Assembly: GCA_023213315.1 (NCBI GenBank)
Contig: JAKCPI010003195.1
Coordinates: 1-64,000, forward strand
Direction: 5' to 3'
DNA length: 64,000 bases
From: Euborellia annulipes
Taxonomy: Eukaryota; Arthropoda; Insecta; Dermaptera; Anisolabididae
Position numbers and translations under genes: made by a program. The notes under the pieces are model-generated. The model made no database searches. It worked only from the letters and a program-made list of their open reading frames with translations, and had not been told where the DNA came from. Positions 23,501-34,329 of the stretch are shown here, one piece after another (within the stretch, counting starts at the first letter, position 1; each line of letters opens with the position of its first letter).

Positions 23501-24085
23501 ATTTTTACTTTCTCTTACCTCTATATATATGTTAATATATAGAGAGGTCCCCTGAATCCAAAAAAGTGGTTTTCGCGACATGGTCTGTCTGTCTGTGTGT
23601 GTGTCTGTCTCTTTGTGTGTGTGTGTGTTCAATTTTAAGCATGAAGGAATTGAGCTAGGAAGTTGAAATTTTATATTTAAGTTAAACACCCCCCGGGACC
23701 GAGAAAATAAGCTTTTAATCAAAATCGGCCAAAAAGTACTAGTACTTTACTGATGTACTTTTTCAGTTTTTTTGATTTTCTCAAAATTCGCTCTAACGAT
23801 TTTGATTAAAATTCAAAAATCAATTATTTTTTAGATGCTCTTTCAAATGTATATTCTCGTTTTGCCCTCAAAATTGTCTGAAGCACACTTTACTCTTGTG
23901 CTTCATAGGAAAGATAGAAATGGTTGCCATGGTAACGAAATTTAAATCAGCAAGTTTGAAACTAAGGTGCTATGGGAAACTAAATATATCTCGACCAGCA
24001 CGGTGCACAACTTTCTCTTACCGAAGCGTAAGAGAAAGTTGTGTGCTGTGCGCCAGTCACACCAGATTTTTAAATTTTGCCTCCT
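23501..24085 (+). repeat. family A dispersed repeat, near full length
   Basis: Begins TTTTACTTTCTCTTACCTCT. It runs through GGTCCCCTGAATCCAAAAAA, a GT/CTGTCTGT-rich stretch, AAGTACTAGTACTTTACTGA and TTGCCATGGTAACGAAATTT, and ends in GCGTAAGAGAAAGTTGTGTG and CCAGTCACACCAGATTTTT. It ends 480 nt upstream of the NCAPH2 start codon. Confidence 0.85.
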
Positions 24086-24564
24086 AAAACTTTCTAATTT
24101 TGTGTTGCTAACTTAACTCAAAATATTTTGATATAATTTATAAATAAAATATTATATAAAATTTAATTTTTATTATATATAATTTATTTTGATGATTTAA
24201 ACTTGTCATAATTATATTAAATATTTTATTATGTTAAGTATTTAAATTTTTTAGTTTCATCTTTTAAAAAAAAAATTATGATTGAATTATATGAGATGAT
24301 AACGGACTTTTTAAATCTTTTTGTAATGGAAGCTATGTGAAAGTCAAATTTTTTTTTGTAAGCAAGTTTATATTTTTATTTCACTTGCTCATTATCTATT
24401 CATTCATTTTCGTATTTTATAATTTTTACAGAGATATAAGTGAATTATACATACGTATTTATATATATATATATTAATATATATATACATGCATATGCTT
24501 GAATATATATATATATATTTTTTTTAATGTTATAAAGTGATTATAAAGTGAATAAACCTTAAAA

Positions 24565-27500
24565 ATGACCCAAAACCTACCAGAGACTCAAATACAGACG
24601 AGCCAATTTATAGCCCTTTTAGCTCCACTAAAGGATTTAACGAGAAATTTTGATATTGATCTAAGCGAGGTAAGTAATTTTTATTATTATATCCACTCTT
24701 TGACCAAAATAAATATTTTCATTAAAATTTTATTTAATAAACTTTAATGTTAATAATATAATAGAACCTATTATTAAATAATTAACAAAAAGAAACTCAT
24801 AGTATTTTTATTTTGCTATTTGCTTATAAAAACATTTGAACACTTTTGAAAATCACTGTCAACTTTTGACTGAAATACAGTTCTGAAAAATTGAGTCTTG
24901 CTCTTATATTTCTCCTTAGCCGTTCTTCCCGCTAAAATTATTATAACAGCATCTAAATATGGAAATTAAATTGATAAGAAGGTTGCTTATTTGCTTATTT
25001 ACTTGTCGAGGGTAGCAGATGTAAAGATTTTTAGAAAGAAAAATGTTTTGTCTTTTTTGTTTAATGGAATACTCATTTTATAGCTCTGTATTATGGTTTC
25101 GGTTAAACCATTCCAGAAAAAAAAGGGAAAAAAATTTATCAAGGCCTAAAAAGTTGTTAAAAAACATCATTTTTTATCATACAGTACTATAATCACATTA
25201 GTAGTTTTTTGTGAGGTGGAATAATATTATAACATTATTATGGGGGACACTTATACATGATATAATTGGATTCCAAATATATATATATAACAAGATTTTG
25301 ATTTGTTTTATTATAAATAAAATTAATGACAGGTAAATCTGCAGGAAATGCCTCGAGTGTAAGGGAGCTTGATTTGTCACTGGTTTCGTTTCATTTCGGT
25401 ATTCTTCAGTCATACACCTTTAATTTCGAAGCTGTTTATTGTAAATTGTCCAACAAACCGCTTCAAACTAAATGGTAAACTTTGTAAATCGAACCAAGGC
25501 GAGATTTCCCTAAAATTGTTTTAATTTTTTTTTTTCTAAGGAGAACCTAGGCAAAAGCCCAAACCACCCTCTATTCAATTCGAGGCCTACAGATTGGCCG
25601 AAACTGGGAAACCTCTCTAACGGTTGCGTAACGTATTTTAGCTGGGCCCCCCTGCAACCTTTCGTTCGCTACGGGCGTCTATGGGGGGGGGGAGGGGGGA
25701 GAAACTGTCAGTTTAAGTCAAAATTTTTAGGAACACTTATCATATATTATTCTCAATTCAATCTATTTTTTTTTTTTTTTTAGTGTTTAGAAAGTTATCT
25801 TAATACTCTATTACAAAATGGCCAAAATCCTATGAATTTTGCTGAAGCAGCACTTTTACTTCAATCATCAGCAACAATTTACAGCAAGAAAGTTGATTAT
25901 CTTTGGAATTTGTTACTAGATCTTGTTCAATCCTTGAGTAAACAAAGGTAAATAAATATACATGTTACAATATATATACAGATATATATATATATATATG
26001 TGTGTGAGAAGAGAAGTTTCCTCCGGCTGAGTAGATGTTTTCGGGGTCGCAGTGCAGTCTTGCTTGATTTGGTTTGGCCTGTGGAGACCTCATTCTGCTT
26101 TCTCCTCAGGTCGATTGTTATTGAATGTTTGCCATCGAGAATTAGCAAATGGTTGTTTGGCTGGTGTAGTGTTTGTTCAAATGCAAGTTTATCTGGTTTG
26201 AGCTACCACTTGCTAAATCTCAAAGCCCATCCAGTAACACTTCTACCTGGCCAGTAGGCAGATTGAGCCCCCCCCAAGTCAGACCAAACACTACAACACA
26301 CAATCAAAATATGAAATTTGAATCAAGCAAGACATTCACTAACCAGACCTCGTGACCAGCAAGACTGCTATCCTAAAAACAAACTCTTTGCACCACTACT
26401 TCCTATTCTTAAATCCTCCAAATGGAGAGTCAAAACGTTGAGTTAATCTCAAAAGGCAAAGCGGCACAATCCGAGAAAATTTATCTTCACCTACTGAAGA
26501 TAAATTTTCCCGTATCTTCAGTAGGTGAAGATATATTTTTCCGGATTGAGTCGCTTTGCTTGAGGAAGTCTTCCAAGGGCCATTCTTGTGTTGATTATTT
26601 TTAATTTTTAATTCTATTTTCATAAACAGTAATAAAAAGTCAAACGAAGAAGCTGAAGAAGAGGGAGGGGAAGGAGAAAATGGCCAACCAAGAAGAAGGA
26701 GAAGGAAAAATGACTTATGCCAAGATTTCAAATTATTAGAAGACTTTGGCAACTCAGGTCTGAATCTTTTAATACATTTTTATCCTTGTTACGAAATAAT
26801 TCGTAAACAAAAAAAAAATAGAAATTTATTTTGAAAAGTTTTCAAAACAAAGTGCCAAAAGAATTTATGTATTGATAAATATATCCTTTATATAAATGAG
26901 TGCGAGATGATTGTTTTGCCCGAACACTCAAACATGTCCAGTCAAAAATATTTTAATAACATTCTATCCCGTTAGTACAGTAAAGGACAATATTAAGTCC
27001 CACCCATGCGTTTTCTACTTGTGATTATATCATTGTTTTTAAAAAAATATTATATATTTCTTAATGGAAAATTTCATGGTTCAAGCCTAAAAAATTTCCA
27101 ATAAAGATTTTCATTTTCTTTTATAAAAACAATGAATTAATCACATGTAGAAAACGCATGGGTAGGACTTAATATTGACCTTCACTGTACATACATATGT
27201 TTGTTTTTCAAATGAATAATTAATATTTTTTCATATATTATAAAACTATATTTTTTTATTCTTGCAGAAAGGAATATAGAATTGACTGATGCACGAAGAG
27301 AACGTCTCAAATCAGTAAAATTGCTCCCAAGACGTTACCCAGAGATGGAAGGTGTGAGTAAAAGGTCAGCGCGTTATGCTCAGAAAATTGAAATCCTTGG
27401 TCGACGAGGCGATCAAATTGGGTATAAAAGAGATTTTTGTCTTAATTGGCCAATAAATACGAACTTTATGCTTTCAATGGAATTACCTCTCCATGTTCAA

Positions 27501-30500
27501 TCTACAGAAAACGAACAGATTTCCTTTATGGATACATCATTTGGAAATTGTAAGTATAATCTTAACTTTATTTACATTTATATGTGGATCTTTAATATTA
27601 TTTTTCCTAAGATGGATATTATTTAATTAAATAAATTTATGGAGAGGACCGTTATTTATTTTTTTTTTTTTAAGGAGTTAGGAAAAGGGTAGGAAAATAC
27701 TTAATACTGTGTACTTAATTTGAAATAAATTCATTGAATATTGATTAAATAGTTTTAATAAATTTATATATAAAAATAAAAGGGACTATACTTAGGTTTT
27801 GAATTTAATATCTTAGAAAAAAATAACAAATTTCAATTATTTTCTTTAAAATTTTTTCTTAGATTCAAATAACGAACGTTCATTAGTGAGATCTCCAATG
27901 GACGCAGCTGAATTTCCTCAAGAATCATCTCCACATCAGGAAGGTGCTGAAATGCCCCCCACAAGTCCTCTTCCTCAAGATGAAATATGTCAAGATGATG
28001 ATGATAATATGTCAAGAGGCTACTCACCAGCTCCTGAAATAACGGAAAACATTGAATTGGCATCACAAACGTATATCGACGCTTGTGAAAAACAAAAACA
28101 GTATGTTATATAATATTAATTAATTAATTTTTTTTTTCATTTATTGTTTTTTTTTTAGAAATTAAATTAATAACTAATATGTATATTGATACTTTTCATT
28201 TATTTTTCTGTGCATGAGTTTTTTGATCAAATTTTGTTTTTCGAATCTTATTTGAAATTAAAATTTTGATCTTTGAATTTCAAATTTTGTATCTCTCCTC
28301 TCTTTTTGGTAAAACAAAATTAAAAATTTTCAAATTTAATTATAATTTTCTTTCTTTTATTTAGGGATAAAGCTGCTCTAAAAAATGTTAATTCGATTTC
28401 AAATATATTACCAGTTAAAGACCCTTGGAAAGTAATTGATCTTGCAACAACGAAAAATCCCGATAAGCCGTTTCGACGTCAAAAAAATTTTAAATTACCT
28501 CCGGGTCTAAATGATGATAATGATGAAGTAAGTATAAATTATCCCCCATGTTTCTTTCAATAATTTTTTATCTGTTTTCCTAAGGATACGTTTGATATCA
28601 TCAAAAAATTCTTCTAATAAATACATAATTGAAGGGGTCGAGCGCAGATAGTGCTATTCCACAAATATAGTTCCGAGATATTTCAATTTTAAACTTTGGA
28701 AACAAACAAAACACCATTAGAAAGTTTGTTTGTTTGCTCATGTCAGATCACTCTAATGGCAATACTGAGAAACGAATTGTACAACTAGTACAAACCTTTG
28801 CACAATTGATGGTGCTGAAAAGTCGGGTTTGTCATAATTGTGGGTTTGCACCATCTGCAGTCGATCTCTTCAATTAATAACCTAAACTAGGAATAGTTTG
28901 TACGTTTCACTTGCCATGGTAAAAAATGCAAAACTGTCTAGGCGCGCTATCTAGATCAAAAGGTACAAACATACCCAAACTGCCTAGAACAAAAAGTACA
29001 ACTGTTGCTATCTGTTCGATTGAAGTCATAATCTTGTAAAATGAGTTCTTAATAACCTAACCTAATCTGCAGTTTTCATTTTTATAACGTTAATCGTTAA
29101 ATAAATGAAAATAAAGCCTAATAAAACTTACTTATCTTTTTTGTTGTCGATATTATTTTAATCGAGGTGGATTGAGAGAAAATGGCGACAAAAGGTGGGC
29201 ATCTACAAAAATTTTGCCGCTGAGATCGGCCTGCACAATTGACACCAGCTATTCGATTGAGTCAAATTATGCAGCAAAATCTACATTTTCTCAGCCGGCC
29301 AAAGTTCCAAAGGACAGAATGCAAGTTATGCTAGCGTGTATCTAGTGGGCAAAAATATGAAACGAACAGAAGGCAGCGTAAAATGTGTAAATTATACTGC
29401 AATGGCAAGCGAAACGAATAAATCTAATATAACTTCCATTTTAAGTTAAGCTTAGGAATAACAAAAATCTATAAATATAACCAAATACACTCATATATAG
29501 AATTGTTATTAACATTATGAATAACTTTGTTAAAAATAATATATTTATTTATTAAGATATACTATTCTGGCATGAGACTTTTTTTTTTGCATTCCTTTTT
29601 TCATACCCCCAAATAATTATTAATTTTTATTACATCTGAAAGGCACATCCCTGTATCCCATCCCCCATCTCAACCAATCCAAACTCCAATCAACAGCCCT
29701 TAACAATACTCACCCCTCGGTCTACAAGAACGGAAACAACTCTCGTAAAATTGGCCAAGAAAAGCTGATGTTGGTGGTCATGAAAATAATATAGGAGATC
29801 ACGAATGAATGTATTTCTATTATCATAAAATCATCTAATTGATATTTTTTTTCTTATTTTTAGAATCTAATTGAAAATTCTTCATTAGGGGGAATTCATA
29901 ATCATTTAAAAAAACATATGGATGCCTTAAAAAAGAAAACAAAAAAAATAAAAATCGATTATCGTTTAATAGCAAATGACCCAATTGCTAGAAAAATTGC
30001 TGAAGAATATGAATATGGTATGTTTTATTTACTAATTAATATCTTATTTATTTTGCAAGAAGGGCCGTTGTTAGAAAATTTTTTCGTGGGGAGTTCAGAA
30101 GATCTGAGAGAAAATTTTTCACTCCCATATGAATACATTTTATAAACAATATTTTATATAATCTCTAACAGTATTTAAAAATTTAACGCCATGTTTCAAT
30201 CTATATATTTCTCTTTATTAATAATTGTTTGGAATTTAGTTCGGTGGGGTTATGGGGGTCTGGACCCCCATAACCCCACCCGTCTAAGGCTCTGTTTGTA
30301 TGCCCTGTTTGCAAGTAATAAGAATATAATTTTATAAAAATAATCTTTTTTTTTTTTTTTTTTAGACTTTTTAGGATTTAAAGACTCGGAACCCATTGCT
30401 TCTGATGATGAAGATTTATTAGGCTTTCCAGATCCTCTAACAACATATGAAATAAATCCATCAGATCTCTCAGATGGTTATGAAGATATCCCTGATAATG

Positions 30501-33500
30501 ATGGCTATAATTCCGAAAATGAGGTGTTAATTTTTTTTAATTTAAATTATTCTTAAATTTTTTTTTCTTATCTGTGGCAGTCGCCTTTTCTTATATTTCC
30601 TAGAAAATAAATAATTAGTACATTAGTATCTCAGAAAATTATCGGAACGAAAATAATTTCCATGTGATAAATAAAATAACTGTCTGGATAATACGTGTTT
30701 GTTTTTTTTAACATAATATGCGATACAACAATGTTAGGCAGGGGTAGTGATCGAGATGTTTGGTTCCAACATCCCCTCTATCACTGTACCTAAAACTGAG
30801 AGTCCACCTGAGATAAAATCTCGGGAGAGAGTCTCAAACAGAGGGTGTTATCCATTTGAGTTGTTGAAAATTCGACAGTAATTGCAGTCTCATAACCAGG
30901 GTCTTATCATTACTTTGTATTGTATATAGTCAGCTTTTGGCCTGTGGGTAAGGCACTTCTATTAAGGAGAGGCCAGAGCAAAGCCGAGGCAGTTCTGCCT
31001 TTTTTATGATCAGGTTACAGTGTGGTGACCATGTTAGTCGTCTGTCTACTGTCATTTCGAAGTATTTCAAGGTCGGTTGTCAGTTAAATGATGTTTCCAA
31101 CTTTAATATTTGAACGTAGATTTTTTCGCCTTCTTGTCACAAGTAAAAACTTCACTTTGGTCTGCGTTTATGCTCAGTCTCCAGGTTTTAAAGTAGTGCA
31201 GCAGTCGGTCAGTTGCGTCGTCAAGTCTGTTTCTAAGAAATTTGTAATTTTTATGTGAATAAAATAGAAGAATGTCATCTGCGTATTTATATGCCCAATT
31301 TATACAAATGGTTTTTGAGGCAAGTCACTTGTATATATCGCATTAGTATAGGAGAGAGAAGGCCTGTGGCACCTGCGTTGATCGGCATCCATTCTCTATA
31401 TATATAATATATTTTAAGACATGGGCGTCCGCAGGGGGGGCAACCAGGCACTTGCCCCCCTCTGGAAAATTAAAATGATACAAAAAAATGCAAAAGAACC
31501 TTTTTCATTATACATCCACCTTGCTGCGGTGAGAAAGCTTTAAATACTAAGAGATGTATAACATTATTAATCAAAGTACGTTTTTTTAACTTATCTGGAA
31601 GTGACTTGCCCCCCTCTGCAAAAAATCCTGCGGACGCCCTTGCTCCCTGTCATATACGCTATTGTTATAAAACGCTATTGTTATAAAATAAATAAATATA
31701 TAATAAATAGGTTTTTTTTTTTTAAACATTCACACTTTTTTCTCATTCACACTCGCACTCACACACACATTCACACAGTCTTTTCGGCAACTTAGGCCAT
31801 TTAAGACTTTAGACGATAACCGTTGTATAATTAATTTTAATTATATTTATTGGGGGTCCAGGCATTCTTATTTAAGCCATTTGGTATCCAATTCGCTTAA
31901 ATAAAATCATCGGACTGCCTGGGGCCCGAACCCGCAACGTTTGGTATCCGAGGTTAGCACGCTAACCTCTACACCAAGTCCCGAGGGCTAATTAATATTT
32001 TAGTTCACAAAATAACATTTGTGCTACATTATTTGATTTATAATTTACAAATACGAATACACTCCACTCCCCTCGGCTTTTAATATTTAAAATTGACATA
32101 TTTTTTTATTTTTAGTTATTTTAAAATGATTAATAATAAGTGAATGTTTTTAGCTTCCTGCTGCCGGCGAGGAGGAAGATGATGCTCCTTTGATCCCACC
32201 ACTACCTTTACCCACAACAGTATTGGAAGCTCTGAATGCAAATGAAGTTGCTGAAACGAGAGAAAAAGATCATTTAAAAACTTTTACTCTTAATCGTATT
32301 CAAGAAATTCGCAATCAAGCAAGGGTATATTAATTATTATTTATTAATATTTTTTTTTTTTAAATAAAAATTAAATCCTATATTTTTTGGATTATATAGG
32401 AAAATGCTTTGAAATCAGATTTAACAAAAAGAGTTGAAGCTTGGCATGATTTTCTACGACCAAGAATAGAGGAATCTGAAAAAAGGAGGAATTTCGATAT
32501 TCATGAATATGGAACCCAACTACTGGAATCATTTCCATCCGATTCACCTGGCGTTCAAGTAACATTCCAAGAAATAATGAAAGATAAAATAAGAGATGAT
32601 GTGCCACGGTTTTTCCTGTCTTCTCTATTATTGGTAAAATTTTATATTTATATATTAAGGGGGAGTAGGACCCTGTCGAATATCGACAATTTTTTTTACA
32701 AAATAATGAAATAGAGACTTTTTACTATAAGTTAGTATTAAAATAGGAATAATTAAAGGAATTTTAAAATTTATGTCATTTTTCCATTTCACATGGAATG
32801 CCCCTTATTTTTTAAAAAATATTTGTAGGTAGGTACCTTTATAATAATAATAATTAGTTGAGATTAATAAAATATTTCTTATCGTTTGAAGCAGGGCCGG
32901 ATCTAGGGGGGGGGGGGGCAGTGGGTGCACGTGCCCCGGGCGGCAGATATCAGGGGCGGCAATTAAAGAAAAAAGGTAAAATGATATGAATTTTGTATAG
33001 AAAATTTTAAGGAGGGGGCGACAAATTAAATTTTGCCCCCACCCCGCCTAAAAAATCTAGTTCCGGCCCTGGTTTGAAGCAAGTTTTTGTGCTTTAATAG
33101 GAGAATTAAATTAAAGTATGAGGAGGCAATGGCTAAGCCGGCTAAGCTGAGGATTACGGAGTCCGAAGTCTCAACACGGCTCGGGTTCGAATCCAGCTTG
33201 CCGCAAATAATTCAAACATCCTGCCGAAGTCTCCTCTTAGGGTAGGTAGGGGGATAGCCCCACCGTGGTATCACAAAGGGCCTAATTGGCCTAAGTGTGT
33301 TCCTTCTCTGGGAACGGCCACTTCAACCTAACCTAACCTAAATTAAAGTATGATTATAAATCATTGAAACAGAAAATCTTGTGTATCATATTTTAATTTA
33401 ATTCTCCTATTTAAAGCATAATGTTCCAACTAGAGCCGACGGTTACCAGTTTAAAATTAACATGTTTTTGTGATATTTTTAACTAAGCCTGCTCCTGTGC

Positions 33501-34193
33501 ACTTCTATTCGAATACTCAGTAAGTGAATAATCCCACAAAACAGGGTCGTTTTCCACTTCTTCACATATTTGGAAACCATTCATTTCACAACCTTTGCCT
33601 TGTTACTTATGGATGATATGAATTTTAATGTCCAAATTTGTGAAAAAGTGGAAAACAATCCTGTTTAGTGGGATTATTTACTTACTGACTATTCTAATAG
33701 AAGTGCACAGGGGCAGGCTTGGTTAAAAATATCACAAAAACTTGCTTCAAACGATAAGAAATATTTTATTAATCTCAACTAATTATTATTATAAAGGTAC
33801 CTATCTATTAATTAGATGATAATTTAATTAAACTTCAGCAGTTCCTTCCCCACCATTGTTATTTTTCTATAAGTATACTTTTTTTTTTAGGCAAATACAT
33901 ATAATATAGAATTAATTAAGACATCAAATGAGGATTTGGCCACAGATTGTTTGAATTTACGCTTACTATCTCAAAACCGACTTCATGAAAGACTAGCCGA
34001 ATATGCAGCCCCTTCACAAATTCAGCAACAGCAGCAGCAACCTCCTCAGCCACCGCCTCCAAAGCCACAAAAAATACAACAATCAAACACAGGTAAACGA
34101 AGAGCGCCCTGCTCAAGGAGATCTTCACAATCCAGTTCAGGTTTTGAATCAGATGAATCGAAAGAGACCGACTCTAAAAAACTTAAAAGATAA
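24565..34193 (+). CDS. NCAPH2: condensin-II complex subunit H2 (kleisin-beta), 11 exons
   Basis: Kleisin that links the SMC2/SMC4 heads in nuclear condensin II. Exons: 24565-24669, 25784-25947, 26630-26757, 27268-27549, 27863-28100, 28365-28527, 29864-30017, 30366-30523, 32154-32324, 32400-32633, 33891-34193; all junctions are GT..AG, phases agree and 699 codons result. N-terminal domain (residues 1-90): [19 protein letters not shown], then [20 protein letters not shown] and VDYLWNLL, the SMC-binding part. The middle has acidic linkers and [20 protein letters not shown] (family DPW..KPF motif). C-terminal kleisin domain: [31 protein letters not shown] and [20 protein letters not shown] poly-Gln/Pro tract and a Lys/Arg/Ser tail ending KKLKR follow. 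Human NCAPH2 is about 605 residues. No break is seen. A weak-context ATG opens the first exon; no alternative was found. Confidence 0.95.
26000..26350. repeat. Penelope-like repeat relic in NCAPH2 intron 2
   Basis: Shows inverted copies around AGCAAATGG (26145) and CCACTTGCTAAATCTCAAAG (26205). It shares GGCCTGTGGAGACCTCATTC and CCCCCCCCAAGTCAGACCAAAC with the peptide-array repeats at 9700-10000 and 60890-60960. No open gene. Confidence 0.5.
26440..26550. repeat. stem-loop repeat in NCAPH2 intron 2
   Basis: ATCTTCACCTACTGAAGATA and TATCTTCAGTAGGTGAAGAT repeat in alternating orientation, giving strong hairpin potential. GCAAAGCGGCACAATCCG and its inverse flank them. It probably belongs to the adjoining Penelope-like relic. 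Confidence 0.6.
26986..27189. mobile_element. mariner-type MITE, copy 3
   Basis: TA-CAGTAAAGGACAATATTAAG at the left and the inverse CTTAATATTGACCTTCACTG-TA at the right, with GCGTTTTCTACTTGTGATTA inverted inside. Lies in NCAPH2 intron 3. Confidence 0.85.
28627..28875. mobile_element. MITE-like element in NCAPH2 intron 6
   Basis: The 28-nt left end starting AATTGAAGGGGTCGAGCGCA mirrors the right end starting AATTGAAGAGATCGACTGCA (23 of 28 match). No coding capacity. The superfamily is unclear. Confidence 0.6.
30735..31390 (-). pseudogene. LINE reverse-transcriptase fragment (YADD box)
   Basis: The minus strand encodes [18 protein letters not shown], then [20 protein letters not shown] and INADQSEV. 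This is the catalytic YADD motif and following helix of a non-LTR retrotransposon RT, preceded by a diverged SPIL motif. Downstream the frame is full of stops. It is a decayed insertion in NCAPH2 intron 8. Confidence 0.85.
31712..31990 (-). mobile_element. tRNA-derived SINE, near full length
   Basis: Minus strand: box A like TTGGTGTAGAGGTTAGCGTG, box B GGGTTCGGGCCCC, then GGCAGTCCGATGATTTTATT, AACGGTTATCGTCTAAAGTC, GTTGCCGAAAAGACTGTGTG, a GTGTGAGTGCGAGTG part and an A tail (T run 31710-31721). Best-preserved copy of the family at 11000-11272. Confidence 0.85.
32892..33071. mobile_element. hAT-type MITE, 180 bp
   Basis: Ends CAGGGCCGGATCTAG and, inverted, CAGGGCCGGAACTAG. GTTTGAAG is repeated directly at 32884-32891 and 33072-33079 (8 bp). 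The partner arm of the palindrome has GTTTGAAG once, which is the empty site. Confidence 0.92.
33092..33463. mobile_element. insertion related to the palindrome at 17945-18165
   Basis: Flanked by GTTTTTGTG at 33083-33091 and 33464-33472. It carries TTTAATAGGAGAATTAAATT, GAAACAGAAAATCTTGTG, AATTCTCCTATTTAAAGC and GACGGTTACCAGTTTAAAAT, which match 17945-18215 closely. Host DNA resumes exactly as in the empty partner arm. Confidence 0.8.
33121..33338 (+). mobile_element. SINE with (CCTAA)n tail and 14-bp target duplication
   Basis: TAAATTAAAGTATG is repeated at 33107-33120 and 33339-33352. The head resembles a tRNA: GGCTAAGCCGGCTAAGCTG as box A and GGTTCGAATCC as box B. The body includes GGTAGGTAGGGGGATAGCCC and GGCCTAATTGGCCTAAGTG. 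The tail is AACCTAACCTAACC. Length 218 nt. Confidence 0.9.
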
Positions 34194-34329
34194 CACAAAA
34201 CATTCTTGTAAATAATTATCTATTTTTTAAATTTAAAAAATGTATATTTGTAAATTATATTTTAAACAAAAAGACTAATTTTAAATATATATTTAAAATT
34301 ATATATATAATATATATAAATATATATGG

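Larger units (their letters stand above)
32825..33808. repeat. palindromic element with nested insertions, NCAPH2 intron 10
   Basis: Outer arms GGTACC, TTTATAATAATAATAATTAG, TTGAGATTAATAAAATATTT and TTATCGTTTGAAGCAAG mirror 33720-33808. Inner arms ACTAAGCCTGCTCCTGTGCA and its inverse meet near 33577-33632. The left arm is interrupted by a hAT MITE and by a second element that itself holds a SINE; the right arm has neither. Confidence 0.85.

Noticed and set aside
26641..26752. Minus-strand frame over the Glu/Arg-rich segment as a gene
   Set aside because: It is the shadow of NCAPH2 exon 3 on the opposite strand.
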